A DNA stretch of 5,189 nt, taken from positions 1-5,189 of the forward strand of contig CAKZKZ010000176.1 in NCBI GenBank assembly GCA_937124495.1. The letters are read 5' to 3'. Every line of letters starts with the position of its first letter. Positions within the stretch are counted from its first letter, which is position 1. This DNA comes from an uncultured Dokdonia sp. (GTDB taxonomy: Bacteria > Bacteroidota > Bacteroidia > Flavobacteriales > Flavobacteriaceae). Shown piece by piece: positions 1 to 5,189 of the stretch. Position numbers and translations under genes: made by a program. Below the pieces are notes generated by a model, which saw only the letters and a program-made list of their open reading frames with translations, did not search any database and had not been told where the DNA came from.

Positions 1-274
1 CACTTATTACTTCTTGTCCTTTTTCTTGAAGGATATACGAAGTCATTTCATTTAAAATATCTGTAAACCCAGAGAAATCCTCTTTGTAAAGATAAATTTT
101 GTGTTTTTTGAAGTGAAATGAACCATCATCATTTGTGAACTTCTTACTTTCAGTAATGGTTAAATAGTAGTCCCCTGCTTTTGTTGAACGCACATCAAAA
201 AAATAGGTTCTTCTACCAGCTCTTAATACTTTTGAGAAAATCTCTTCATTATCCCTCGAATCATAATCACTCAT
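1..274 (-). CDS. DUF3276 family PUR-alpha-like nucleic-acid-binding protein, 3' end outside window
   Basis: Reading the minus strand from the ATG at 274-272 gives 91 open codons that run off the left edge. The start reads MSDYDSRDNEEIFSKVLRAG, followed by RRTYFFDVRSTKAGDYYLTI, an SKKF segment, then HKIYLYKEDFSGF and a helix around ILNEMTSYILQEKG. This pattern of four beta strands then a helix, with the RAG-RTYFFDV and KHKIYLYKEDF signatures, is what I recognise as DUF3276, a small Bacteroidota family related to the PUR domain that binds single-stranded DNA or RNA (for example the Borrelia PUR-alpha homologue). Family members are usually a little over 100 residues, so probably only a short tail is missing. 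The only other nearby ATG (264-262) is out of frame, which supports this start. The leader is A-rich with no Shine-Dalgarno. It lies 76 bases downstream of the ABC exporter on the same strand and may be read through from it or use its own promoter. The family call is solid; the cellular role is not known. Confidence 0.88.
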   Translation of the reverse strand, partial: MSDYDSRDNEEIFSKVLRAGRRTYFFDVRSTKAGDYYLTITESKKFTNDDGSFHFKKHKIYLYKEDFSGFTDILNEMTSYILQEKGQEVIS

Positions 275-312
275 AATCAATTTGTAGTTTTAGTTTTTAG
301 TAATTCCTACCT

Positions 313-343
313 CAAAAATGATAAAAAAAAGAATGTCGCCCAA
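313..343 (-). promoter_or_regulatory. Candidate promoter for the DUF3276 gene
   Basis: On the minus strand, TTG at 343-341 is followed after 20 bases by CATTTTTG (320-313), which matches the Bacteroidota -7 consensus TAnnTTTG except at its first base. Transcription would start about 35 bases upstream of the ATG at 274. The spacing fits the known TTG-N19/20-TAnnTTTG architecture. The mismatch and the T-rich background make this tentative. No hairpin terminator is visible between the exporter and this gene, so read-through is also possible. Confidence 0.35.
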
Positions 344-350
344 TTTTTTT

Positions 351-2102
351 CTACATTTCTTTCTCATCTAATTGTTTTAGATATAGTTCTTTGTAATAAC
401 CTTCTTCTTTTATAAGCTGATTATGAGTGCCTTGCTGTGTAATCTCTCCTTCATTAAGAATAATGATTTGATCTGCATTTTTTGCAGAAGATATTCTATG
501 ACTCACAATTATAGTGGTTGTATCTGCATTTATTTGATTTAGACTTTCCAGAATTTGTTCTTCTGTTTCTGTATCTACAGCACTCAAACAATCATCTAAT
601 AAAATTAATTTGGGTTTGTTGATGAGGGCTCTTGCAATAGATACACGTTGTTTTTGCCCTCCAGAGAGCGTGATTCCTCTTTCTCCAAGTATGGTGTCGT
701 AGCCATCTTTAAAATCTATGATGTTTTCATGTACAACAGCGGCCTTCGCATAAGCAATGACTTCTTCATCTGTAGCATTTGGAGCACCAAACTTGATATT
801 TTCTTTGATACTATCAGAAAATAAAAACGCATCTTGAGGTACATATCCTATCGCTTTACGTAGGTTATTTAAATTAAGCTTAGATATAGATGTATTATCA
901 ACACGAATTTCTCCAGAGTTTACATCGTAAAGCCTTCCTATAAGTTCTAGTATGGTTGATTTTCCAGAACCTGTGCGTCCTATAATAGCTAGTGTTTTTC
1001 CTTTTTGAATGGAGAAGCTTACATTTTTAAGCGCTGTAATGTTGGTGTCGTCATAAGTGAAGGTCACATTATCAAATGTGATATGACCTTCTATAGGAGT
1101 AACAGCTTCTGTGGTATTTTGAATTTCTGGTTCAATTTTTAAAAATTCATTAATTCTAATTTGTGATGCTTCGGCAGCTTTTATAATAGAAGTTACCCAT
1201 CCTACTGTAGCAACAGGCCATGTAAGCATATTTACAAAAATGATAAACTCAACCAGTGTTTTAATCTCAATTTTACCCTCTATATATTGATTACCTCCTA
1301 TATAAATAACTAATAAATTACTAGCACCAATTAATCCAATCATTAAAGGAAAAAAGAAAGCTTGTACTTTGACTAAATCAAGATTTTTATTTTTGCTTTC
1401 ATCACTTAACGAAGTAAACCCTTGTTGTGTGTTTCCTTCTAGTGTATATGCTTTTATAACAGATATTCCACTAAAAGATTCTTGTGTATATGTAGTAAGC
1501 TTAGATAAATATTCTTGTACAATAGTACTACGCTTATGAATCTCACGACTTAATCTATAAATAGCAAGAGACAATATAGGTAATGGTATCAGAGTATATA
1601 AAGTGAGACTAGGAGCATCTGTATACATATAAGGTATGACCGTTGCAAAAAGAACAAGTGCTGTAAGCATGTACATAATCGCAGGCCCTACATACATACG
1701 TACTTTTCCGACATCTTCACTGATACGATTCATTAGATCTCCAGTCCTATTCTTTTTATAAAAACCTAATGATAACCTTTGATATTGCGCATAGATATCA
1801 TCTTTAAGGTCGGCTTCTATATAGCGGGACACCACAATAATGAGTTGACGCATTGAGAATGTAAATAGACCTGATAGAAAAACGGCTCCTAGTAATAATA
1901 GAAGATAATATTGAAGGTCATCAATAAATTGTGCGTAGGTAATTTCAATCGCACAATATTTTTTAATAACATCTACAGATTTGCCTACAAGTTTGACGAC
2001 GGTAACAGCAAAAAAGCGAGCAGCAATAATGCTGAAAATGCCAATGATAAGCCTCCATTTATAACGTAAAAAATATTGGTTTAGAGTTTTAAGTGCTTTC
2101 AT
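351..2102 (-). CDS. ABC exporter half-transporter (permease-ATPase fusion), YheI/MdlA/MsbA-like
   Basis: This 583-residue protein has the usual half-exporter length and order: an N-terminal six-helix membrane domain (hydrophobic segments near residues 17-38, 64-84, 139-160, 165-183, 246-269 and 283-303) and a C-terminal nucleotide-binding domain from about 340. Visible ATPase motifs are the A-loop Tyr350, Walker A GRTGSGKST (375-383), Q-loop Gln423, signature LSGGQ (479-483), Walker B LILLDD (499-504), D-loop SAVD (507-510) and H-loop His535. The residue after Walker B Asp503 is Asp504 instead of the usual catalytic Glu, a trait of the degenerate subunit of heterodimeric exporters such as YheI/BmrC, MdlA and TM287. 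No partner half-transporter is next to it. It should sit in the inner membrane and export a hydrophobic or lipid-like compound; the substrate cannot be inferred. The start at 2102 gives the typical MKALKTLNQYFLRYKWRL opening. The gene is divergent from the dehydrogenase gene and precedes the DUF3276 gene. Confidence 0.93.
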   Translation of the reverse strand: MKALKTLNQYFLRYKWRLIIGIFSIIAARFFAVTVVKLVGKSVDVIKKYCAIEITYAQFIDDLQYYLLLLLGAVFLSGLFTFSMRQLIIVVSRYIEADLKDDIYAQYQRLSLGFYKKNRTGDLMNRISEDVGKVRMYVGPAIMYMLTALVLFATVIPYMYTDAPSLTLYTLIPLPILSLAIYRLSREIHKRSTIVQEYLSKLTTYTQESFSGISVIKAYTLEGNTQQGFTSLSDESKNKNLDLVKVQAFFFPLMIGLIGASNLLVIYIGGNQYIEGKIEIKTLVEFIIFVNMLTWPVATVGWVTSIIKAAEASQIRINEFLKIEPEIQNTTEAVTPIEGHITFDNVTFTYDDTNITALKNVSFSIQKGKTLAIIGRTGSGKSTILELIGRLYDVNSGEIRVDNTSISKLNLNNLRKAIGYVPQDAFLFSDSIKENIKFGAPNATDEEVIAYAKAAVVHENIIDFKDGYDTILGERGITLSGGQKQRVSIARALINKPKLILLDDCLSAVDTETEEQILESLNQINADTTTIIVSHRISSAKNADQIIILNEGEITQQGTHNQLIKEEGYYKELYLKQLDEKEM

Positions 2103-2197
2103 TTACAAATAGGATTCCTCTCTTTTATTAACAAATTCTCAATTTAACGACAATTTTACACCAACAAATTGAACTATTCATTATTTTAGCATACCCT

Positions 2198-2216
2198 TTT
2201 TGTCAAAAAGACAAAA
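2198..2216. repeat. Inverted repeat TTTTGTC-N5-GACAAAA in the divergent intergenic region
   Basis: Perfect 7-base arms TTTTGTC (2198-2204) and GACAAAA (2210-2216) flank an AAAAA spacer. The 138-base gap between the divergent exporter and dehydrogenase genes is otherwise A+T-rich. The repeat overlaps the putative -33 TTG and spacer of the dehydrogenase promoter, where a dimeric repressor or activator could bind. It is not followed by a T run and does not stand at a gene end, so a terminator is unlikely. The arms are A/T-dominated, so chance occurrence is possible. Confidence 0.4.
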
Positions 2217-2228
2217 TATTTACTTTAT
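2200..2228 (+). promoter_or_regulatory. Candidate promoter for the leucine dehydrogenase gene
   Basis: TTG (2200-2202) is followed after 18 bases by TACTTTAT (2221-2228), which matches the first six positions of the Bacteroidota TAnnTTTG box but not the last two. Initiation would fall around 2233-2236, leaving an unusually short leader of only a few bases before the ATG at 2241. I found no better-spaced pair upstream. No convincing promoter for the divergent exporter gene is visible in 2103-2197 on the minus strand. Confidence 0.35.
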
Positions 2229-2240
2229 ACAAAATAGTTT

Positions 2241-3341
2241 ATGACTGCAGATATACTTACCCCACAAGAACTTAAAAAAGCAGACCCAGTTTTTGGACAG
2301 CATTCTTTTAATGATCACGAGCAAATCGTTTTTTGTAACGACAAAGATACAGGTTTAAAAGCAATCATCGGAATACATAATACAGTTCTAGGACCTGCAC
2401 TTGGAGGGACTCGTATGTGGAATTATGCTACAGAATGGGATGCGTTAAATGATGTGCTTCGTCTTTCTAGAGGGATGTCTTTTAAAAGCGCTATTACTGG
2501 CCTTAACCTCGGAGGAGGGAAAGCGGTGATTATAGGCGATGCTAAGACACAAAAAACACCAGAATTAATGAAACGTTTTGGTGAATTTGTTCATTCTCTA
2601 AGCGGGAAATATATTACCGCTGAAGATGTAGGAATGGAAACAGCGGATATGGATTTAGTACGTGAAGTTACTCCGTATGTAACTGGAATTTCAGAAAGCA
2701 AAGGAGGAGCAGGAAATCCTTCACCTATAACAGCCTATGGAGTGTTTATGGGAATGAAAGCTGCTTCAAAACATGCCTTTGGATCTGATAACTTAGAAGG
2801 ACGTACAGTGGTTGTACAAGGAATTGGACACGTAGGAGAAGTGCTTGTTGAACATATTACTAATGAAGGAGGAAAGGTGATCATAAGTGATATCAATGAG
2901 GCGCGTCTTGAAGAAGTTAGTAAAAAATATGGAGCCGAGATTTATAGAGGGAATGATGTATATAGCATTCCTATGGATATATATGCTCCTTGCGCATTAG
3001 GTGCCACTATTAATGATAATACCATCCAAAAATTACAAGCAAAAGTAATTGCAGGAGCAGCAAATAATCAACTTAAAGATGAGAATCTTCATGGAGCACA
3101 ATTACAACAAAGAGGTGTTGTGTATGCTCCAGATTTCTTAATTAATGCTGGAGGTATTATTAATGTATACGCTGAGCTTGAAAATTATGGAAAACAAGAA
3201 ATCATTCGTAAGACAGAAAATATTTATGACACCACACTAGAAATCCTACGAACAGCAGAGACAGGAAGCATTACAACGCATCAAGCAGCACTTAAAGTTG
3301 CTGTAGAACGTATTGAAGCACGTAAAAATCAAAATAAGTAG
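2241..3341 (+). CDS. Leucine (Glu/Leu/Phe/Val) dehydrogenase, NAD-dependent
   Basis: This 366-residue protein has the length and motif order of branched-chain amino-acid dehydrogenases, which reversibly deaminate leucine, valine and isoleucine to 2-oxo acids with NAD in the cytoplasm. The N-terminal substrate domain has the glycine-rich GPALGGTRMW (51-60), Lys82 in MSFKSA and Lys94 in LGGGKAVIIGD. The 12-residue spacing of these lysines equals that of the substrate-binding and catalytic lysines (K68 and K80) of Bacillus leucine dehydrogenase. ITAEDVG (125-131) supplies the conserved Asp129. The Rossmann domain has GIGHVG (194-199), and Asp217 at the end of the second strand favours NAD over NADP. 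INAGGIINV (301-309) is the conserved late loop. The MTADILTPQE start is preceded by an A-rich leader without Shine-Dalgarno. The gene has its own promoter region and ends at a strong terminator, so it is probably monocistronic. Family assignment is firm; preference among Leu, Val and Phe is inferred. Confidence 0.95.
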   Translation: MTADILTPQELKKADPVFGQHSFNDHEQIVFCNDKDTGLKAIIGIHNTVLGPALGGTRMWNYATEWDALNDVLRLSRGMSFKSAITGLNLGGGKAVIIGDAKTQKTPELMKRFGEFVHSLSGKYITAEDVGMETADMDLVREVTPYVTGISESKGGAGNPSPITAYGVFMGMKAASKHAFGSDNLEGRTVVVQGIGHVGEVLVEHITNEGGKVIISDINEARLEEVSKKYGAEIYRGNDVYSIPMDIYAPCALGATINDNTIQKLQAKVIAGAANNQLKDENLHGAQLQQRGVVYAPDFLINAGGIINVYAELENYGKQEIIRKTENIYDTTLEILRTAETGSITTHQAALKVAVERIEARKNQNK

Positions 3342-3363
3342 GAAAACTACTATTAAAAACACG

Positions 3364-3371
3364 TATTTTTG
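3364..3371 (+). promoter_or_regulatory. Exact TAnnTTTG promoter box, probably for nusB
   Basis: TATTTTTG at 3364-3371, followed by CA, is an exact match to the Bacteroidota -7 element TAnnTTTG. No TTG is present at the expected -33 position, so only half of the signal is seen. Initiation would be expected at about 3375-3378, which is inside the first arm of the terminator hairpin that follows. The nusB start is at 3441, giving a predicted leader of about 65 bases. Confidence 0.5.
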
Positions 3372-3373
3372 CA

Positions 3374-3407
3374 GGGATTTTATCAAGACAGATAAAATCC
3401 CTTTTTT
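3374..3407 (+). terminator. Strong rho-independent terminator after leucine dehydrogenase
   Basis: GGGATTTTATC (3374-3384) and GATAAAATCCC (3391-3401) form a perfect 11-base-pair stem with a six-base AAGACA loop, directly followed by six T residues (3402-3407). It begins 33 bases after the dehydrogenase stop codon. The minus strand lacks a T run after the stem, so it should act on plus-strand transcripts only. Confidence 0.9.
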
Positions 3408-3420
3408 AATTTATTAAAAA
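3403..3420. repeat. A/T inverted repeat following the terminator
   Basis: TTTTTAAT (3403-3410) and ATTAAAAA (3413-3420) are perfect 8-base arms separated by TT. The left arm shares the T tract of the terminator, so the two structures compete or act in series within the nusB leader. The composition is purely A/T, so this is weak as a structure and may be incidental. Confidence 0.3.
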
Positions 3421-3440
3421 GAAAAAAGTTCTTTGTAGCT

Positions 3441-4385
3441 ATGCTTAATAGAAGACACATTCGAGTGAAGGTGATGCAAACCATATACGCTATGGGATGC
3501 AAGGAGAATAACAATCTCCAAGTAGAGGGTAAATTTGTAAACGAAAGTATAGCACAGGTGTATAACCTGTACCTTTTGATGCTAGATATGATGGTGGAGG
3601 TTCACGCTTTCGCGAAAGCGCACTCAGAAAAACATGCTAAAAAAATTCTTGCCACAGCCTTAGAGAAAAAACCAAATCAAAAATTTATCACCAATGAAGT
3701 TCTTGTAAAGTTGAGCGATAATGCGCTATTACAAGACGAATTAGATAAACGCAAATTGAAAAATTGGCGTATGGATGATGAGTATGTGGCTGTGATCTTT
3801 AATGAACTTGTCGCTAGTGAGTTGTATGAAAACTACATGAATGACCCTGATACGAGTTTTAAAAAAGCAAAGGATTTTGTCATCAAATGGTACACAGAAA
3901 GTATTGCTCCTAATGATAAGTTATATGACTATATAGAAGATAGCAGGTTAACTTGGGTAGATGATGTTCCTATTGTGAATATGACCGTCTTAAAAAGGTT
4001 GCAAAAAATTAAACCTAATTCTCCAGAAAGTCTTTTTCTTCCAAGTTTATTTAAAAATGAAGATGATAGGACGTTTAGTATCGACTTGCTAGAGCGTACC
4101 GTAAGTAATCACAAGTTTTTAAGTGAAGAGATAGAAAAGAATACACCCAATTGGGATAAAGAACGTATTGCAGATGTTGACTTTGTATTGATAAAAATGG
4201 CATTGTGTGAGTTCTTAAAATTTCCTTCTATTCCTGTGAAGGCAACTATTAATGAATATTTAGAAATTGCCAAAGAATATTCTACTCCTAAGAGTAGTAT
4301 ATTCATCAATGGAATACTAGATAAGCTCGTAAAAGAATACGAAAAAAATAATAAATTTAAGAAAGAGGGAAGAGGGCTCGAATAG
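3441..4385 (+). CDS. nusB: Transcription antitermination factor NusB, long Bacteroidota form
   Basis: NusB binds boxA RNA with NusE (ribosomal protein S10) and supports antitermination on rRNA operons. The 314-residue product is more than twice the roughly 140 residues of E. coli NusB. The N-terminus (MLNRRHIRVKVMQTIYAMG) keeps the basic RNA-binding first helix. The C-terminus from about 210 keeps the second half of the fold: LLERTVSNHKFL, then WDKERIADVDFVLIKMALCE (238-257), then IPVKATINEYLEIAKEYS (264-281) and FINGILDKLVKEY (288-300), matching the family's D-x-x-L-R-x-A-x-x-E and INE-x-x-x-x-AK patterns. Roughly residues 60-208 are a charged, probably helical insertion with no counterpart in short NusB. 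From family knowledge, long NusB proteins are normal in Bacteroidota, so this is not a fusion artefact. The ATG at 3441 gives the conserved MLNRRHIR start. A 16-base palindrome lies at codons 55-60. The stop at 4383-4385 is followed by a 159-base gap before the next gene. Confidence 0.93.
   Translation: MLNRRHIRVKVMQTIYAMGCKENNNLQVEGKFVNESIAQVYNLYLLMLDMMVEVHAFAKAHSEKHAKKILATALEKKPNQKFITNEVLVKLSDNALLQDELDKRKLKNWRMDDEYVAVIFNELVASELYENYMNDPDTSFKKAKDFVIKWYTESIAPNDKLYDYIEDSRLTWVDDVPIVNMTVLKRLQKIKPNSPESLFLPSLFKNEDDRTFSIDLLERTVSNHKFLSEEIEKNTPNWDKERIADVDFVLIKMALCEFLKFPSIPVKATINEYLEIAKEYSTPKSSIFINGILDKLVKEYEKNNKFKKEGRGLE
3605..3620. repeat. 16-bp perfect palindrome CGCTTTCGCGAAAGCG inside nusB
   Basis: CGCTTTCGCGAAAGCG reads identically on both strands and is centred on the CG of TCGCGA. 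It encodes AFAKA with flanking His codons (His55 to His61 of NusB, HAFAKAH). It is markedly G+C-rich against a strongly A+T-rich background and uses GCG twice. I see no second copy in the window. It resembles highly iterated palindromes known in other bacteria (HIP1 in cyanobacteria). That it is a dispersed repeat in this genome is inference. Confidence 0.7.
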
Positions 4386-4482
4386 ATATTATTTTAAATA
4401 TCGATTTAATTTATTGATAATAAGGTGTTTGTGATTGTTTATTTGAAAAAATGCAATTTTATGATAAACCTGTTTTCTTAAC
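4386..4482. other. A+T-rich intergenic stretch between nusB and the DUF1573 gene
   Basis: No coding sequence or RNA gene is visible. A perfect but weak 6-base stem (GATATT at 4385-4390, AATATC at 4397-4402, 6-base loop) begins at the last base of the nusB stop codon. It has no G+C core and no clean T tract, so it is a poor terminator. TTTATTTG at 4438-4445 is one base off TAnnTTTG and could be a minor start, but it has no well-spaced -33 element (the TTG at 4414-4416 leaves 21 bases). Confidence 0.5.
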
Positions 4483-4512
4483 TTTAGTTTATAAGTATTT
4501 TTAGTACTTTTG
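4483..4512 (+). promoter_or_regulatory. Promoter of the DUF1573-yajC transcript
   Basis: TACTTTTG at 4505-4512 is an exact match to the Bacteroidota -7 box TAnnTTTG. TTTAG at 4483-4487 sits where the -33 TTG is expected, with one mismatch (TTA at 4484-4486, 18 bases before the box). Transcription should start near 4517-4520, giving a leader of about 25-28 bases that is almost all A/T, typical of well-translated Bacteroidota genes. Confidence 0.6.
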
Positions 4513-4544
4513 TGTTTGAACTATATTAATTAAAATTATAAAAA

Positions 4545-5006
4545 ATGAAAAAAGGTATTCTAGTATTAGGTGTACTAACTGCTATGATCTTTACATCTTG
4601 TAAAGAAGATGCAACAAGTAAAGTAAAAGAAGGTAATGTAGAAGTAGCTGCAGCACGTGATGCTCAAGCAGCTGAATTTCCTGTAATGAATTTTGACGAA
4701 GTTGAGTATGACTTTGGTACTATCGATAAAGGAAATCCAGTAGAGCATAAATTTACATTTACAAATACAGGAAAAGCTCCTTTAGTAATTGTTGATGCGA
4801 AAAGCTCTTGTGGATGTACTGTTCCTGAATATTCTAAAAACCCAGTTGCACCAGGAGAAAAAGGTGAATTACTTGTAAAGTATAACGCTAGTGGAGCAAA
4901 TGCAATTACAAAAACTATCACTATTAAAGCTAATACAGAAAAAGGAACAGAAACTTTACGTATTAAAGCTTTTGTAAATGCACCAACAGCTGGAGCAAGC
5001 AAATAA
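4545..5006 (+). CDS. DUF1573 domain lipoprotein
   Basis: This 153-residue protein starts with a lipoprotein signal peptide: MKK, a hydrophobic stretch GILVLGVLTAMIF, then the lipobox FTSC with the lipidated cysteine at 19. Residues 20-22 after the cysteine are KED, which fits the Bacteroidota lipoprotein export signal K-(D/E)2, so the mature protein may face the cell surface. A linker rich in Ala, Glu and Lys (23-45) precedes one DUF1573 domain (about 46-146), an Ig-like ASH/HYDIN-type beta sandwich. It shows the family marks YDFGTI (55-60), HKFTFTNTGKAPLVI (68-82), SCGCTVPEYS (88-97) and PGEKGEL (103-109). The SCGCT cysteines (89 and 91) are conserved in the family, but their role is unknown. 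The start has an A-rich leader without Shine-Dalgarno. It ends 3 bases before yajC, indicating co-transcription and perhaps a link to envelope biogenesis. The biochemical function of DUF1573 is not established. Confidence 0.92.
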   Translation: MKKGILVLGVLTAMIFTSCKEDATSKVKEGNVEVAAARDAQAAEFPVMNFDEVEYDFGTIDKGNPVEHKFTFTNTGKAPLVIVDAKSSCGCTVPEYSKNPVAPGEKGELLVKYNASGANAITKTITIKANTEKGTETLRIKAFVNAPTAGASK

Positions 5007-5009
5007 TAT

Positions 5010-5189
5010 ATGACAACAGAATTATTAGGACCACTCTTGCTGTTTACGGTGTTTATTGTATTTTTTATAGTACTACCACAACGTAAAAAGAGTAAGCAAG
5101 AAAAGGAGTTTGATAAAGCCCTTAAAAAAGGTGATAAAGTTATCACCAAAAGTGGTTTACATGGTAAAATATTAGAGTTACACGATACA
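5010..5189 (+). CDS. yajC: Preprotein translocase subunit YajC, 3' end outside window
   Basis: Sixty codons are open from the ATG at 5010 to the window end. The protein begins MTTELLGPLLLF with one membrane helix (about residues 5-22), followed by the PQRKKSKQ motif (23-30) typical of YajC, then a cytoplasmic segment with FDKALKKGDKVITKSGLHGKI (34-54), the conserved G-D-x-V-x-T-x-G-x-x-G signature. YajC associates with SecDF and the SecYEG translocon in the inner membrane. Full-length members are about 90-110 residues, so roughly a third to a half is missing. Only 3 bases separate it from the DUF1573 stop codon and no promoter or terminator lies between, so they probably share one transcript. 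Confidence 0.93.
   Translation, partial: MTTELLGPLLLFTVFIVFFIVLPQRKKSKQEKEFDKALKKGDKVITKSGLHGKILELHDT

Noticed and set aside
2115..2125. GAGAGGA on the minus strand as a Shine-Dalgarno for the ABC exporter
   Set aside because: It lies about 13 bases or more from the ATG, too far for standard pairing, and Bacteroidota genes rarely depend on Shine-Dalgarno sequences.
4109..4309. 66-codon open frame on the minus strand inside nusB
   Set aside because: It lies fully opposite the conserved C-terminal NusB domain, has no family resemblance and no upstream signal.
4385..4402. Stem GATATT/AATATC at the nusB stop as a terminator
   Set aside because: Only six mostly A/T pairs and no following T run. 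It may not stop transcription, so partial read-through from nusB into DUF1573-yajC is possible.
4664..5149. 161-codon open frame on the minus strand opposite DUF1573 and yajC
   Set aside because: It overlaps two well-supported genes on the other strand, has no recognisable domain and no plausible promoter, and is explained as a shadow of their codon pattern.
1..5189. Mobile element, CRISPR array, defence system, tRNA or rRNA
   Set aside because: No transposase, integrase, terminal inverted repeats, regularly spaced repeats or RNA-gene hallmarks were seen. All long open frames are assigned to housekeeping-type families.

Overview
The window looks like a core chromosomal segment of a member of the Flavobacteriaceae (Bacteroidota). 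The evidence is low G+C, A-rich leaders without Shine-Dalgarno sequences, exact TAnnTTTG promoter boxes, a Bacteroidota-type long NusB, a DUF3276 PUR-like protein, and a DUF1573 lipoprotein directly upstream of yajC. The genus is not proven. A 16-bp G+C-rich palindrome inside nusB is reminiscent of repeated palindromes I associate from memory with marine genera such as Dokdonia, which I could not verify.

Layout. The left part (1-2102) is on the minus strand. It holds a half-size ABC exporter (351-2102) followed, in the direction of transcription, by a DUF3276 nucleic-acid-binding protein (274 down to 1, 3' end outside the window). A divergent intergenic region (2103-2240) contains a promoter candidate and a small inverted repeat. 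The plus strand then carries a leucine/branched-chain amino-acid dehydrogenase (2241-3341), ending at a strong intrinsic terminator (3374-3407). That terminator is immediately preceded by an exact TAnnTTTG box likely to serve nusB (3441-4385). After a 159-base A+T-rich gap with another promoter, a DUF1573 lipoprotein (4545-5006) and yajC (from 5010, cut by the window end) are packed 3 bases apart and probably form one transcript.

Function. The genes are housekeeping: amino-acid catabolism (Leu/Val/Ile dehydrogenase), transcription antitermination and rRNA synthesis (NusB), Sec translocon accessory function (YajC), a membrane exporter, an envelope lipoprotein and a small PUR-like protein. From memory this gene order recurs in flavobacteria. 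I see no mobile element, tRNA, rRNA, CRISPR array or defence system, and no clearly undescribed system.

The points most worth a second look are the NusB domain split by roughly 150 residues, the palindrome inside that insertion, the aspartate replacing the catalytic glutamate in the exporter, and the promoter-terminator overlap ahead of nusB. The DUF1573 lipoprotein also carries a possible surface-export signal.
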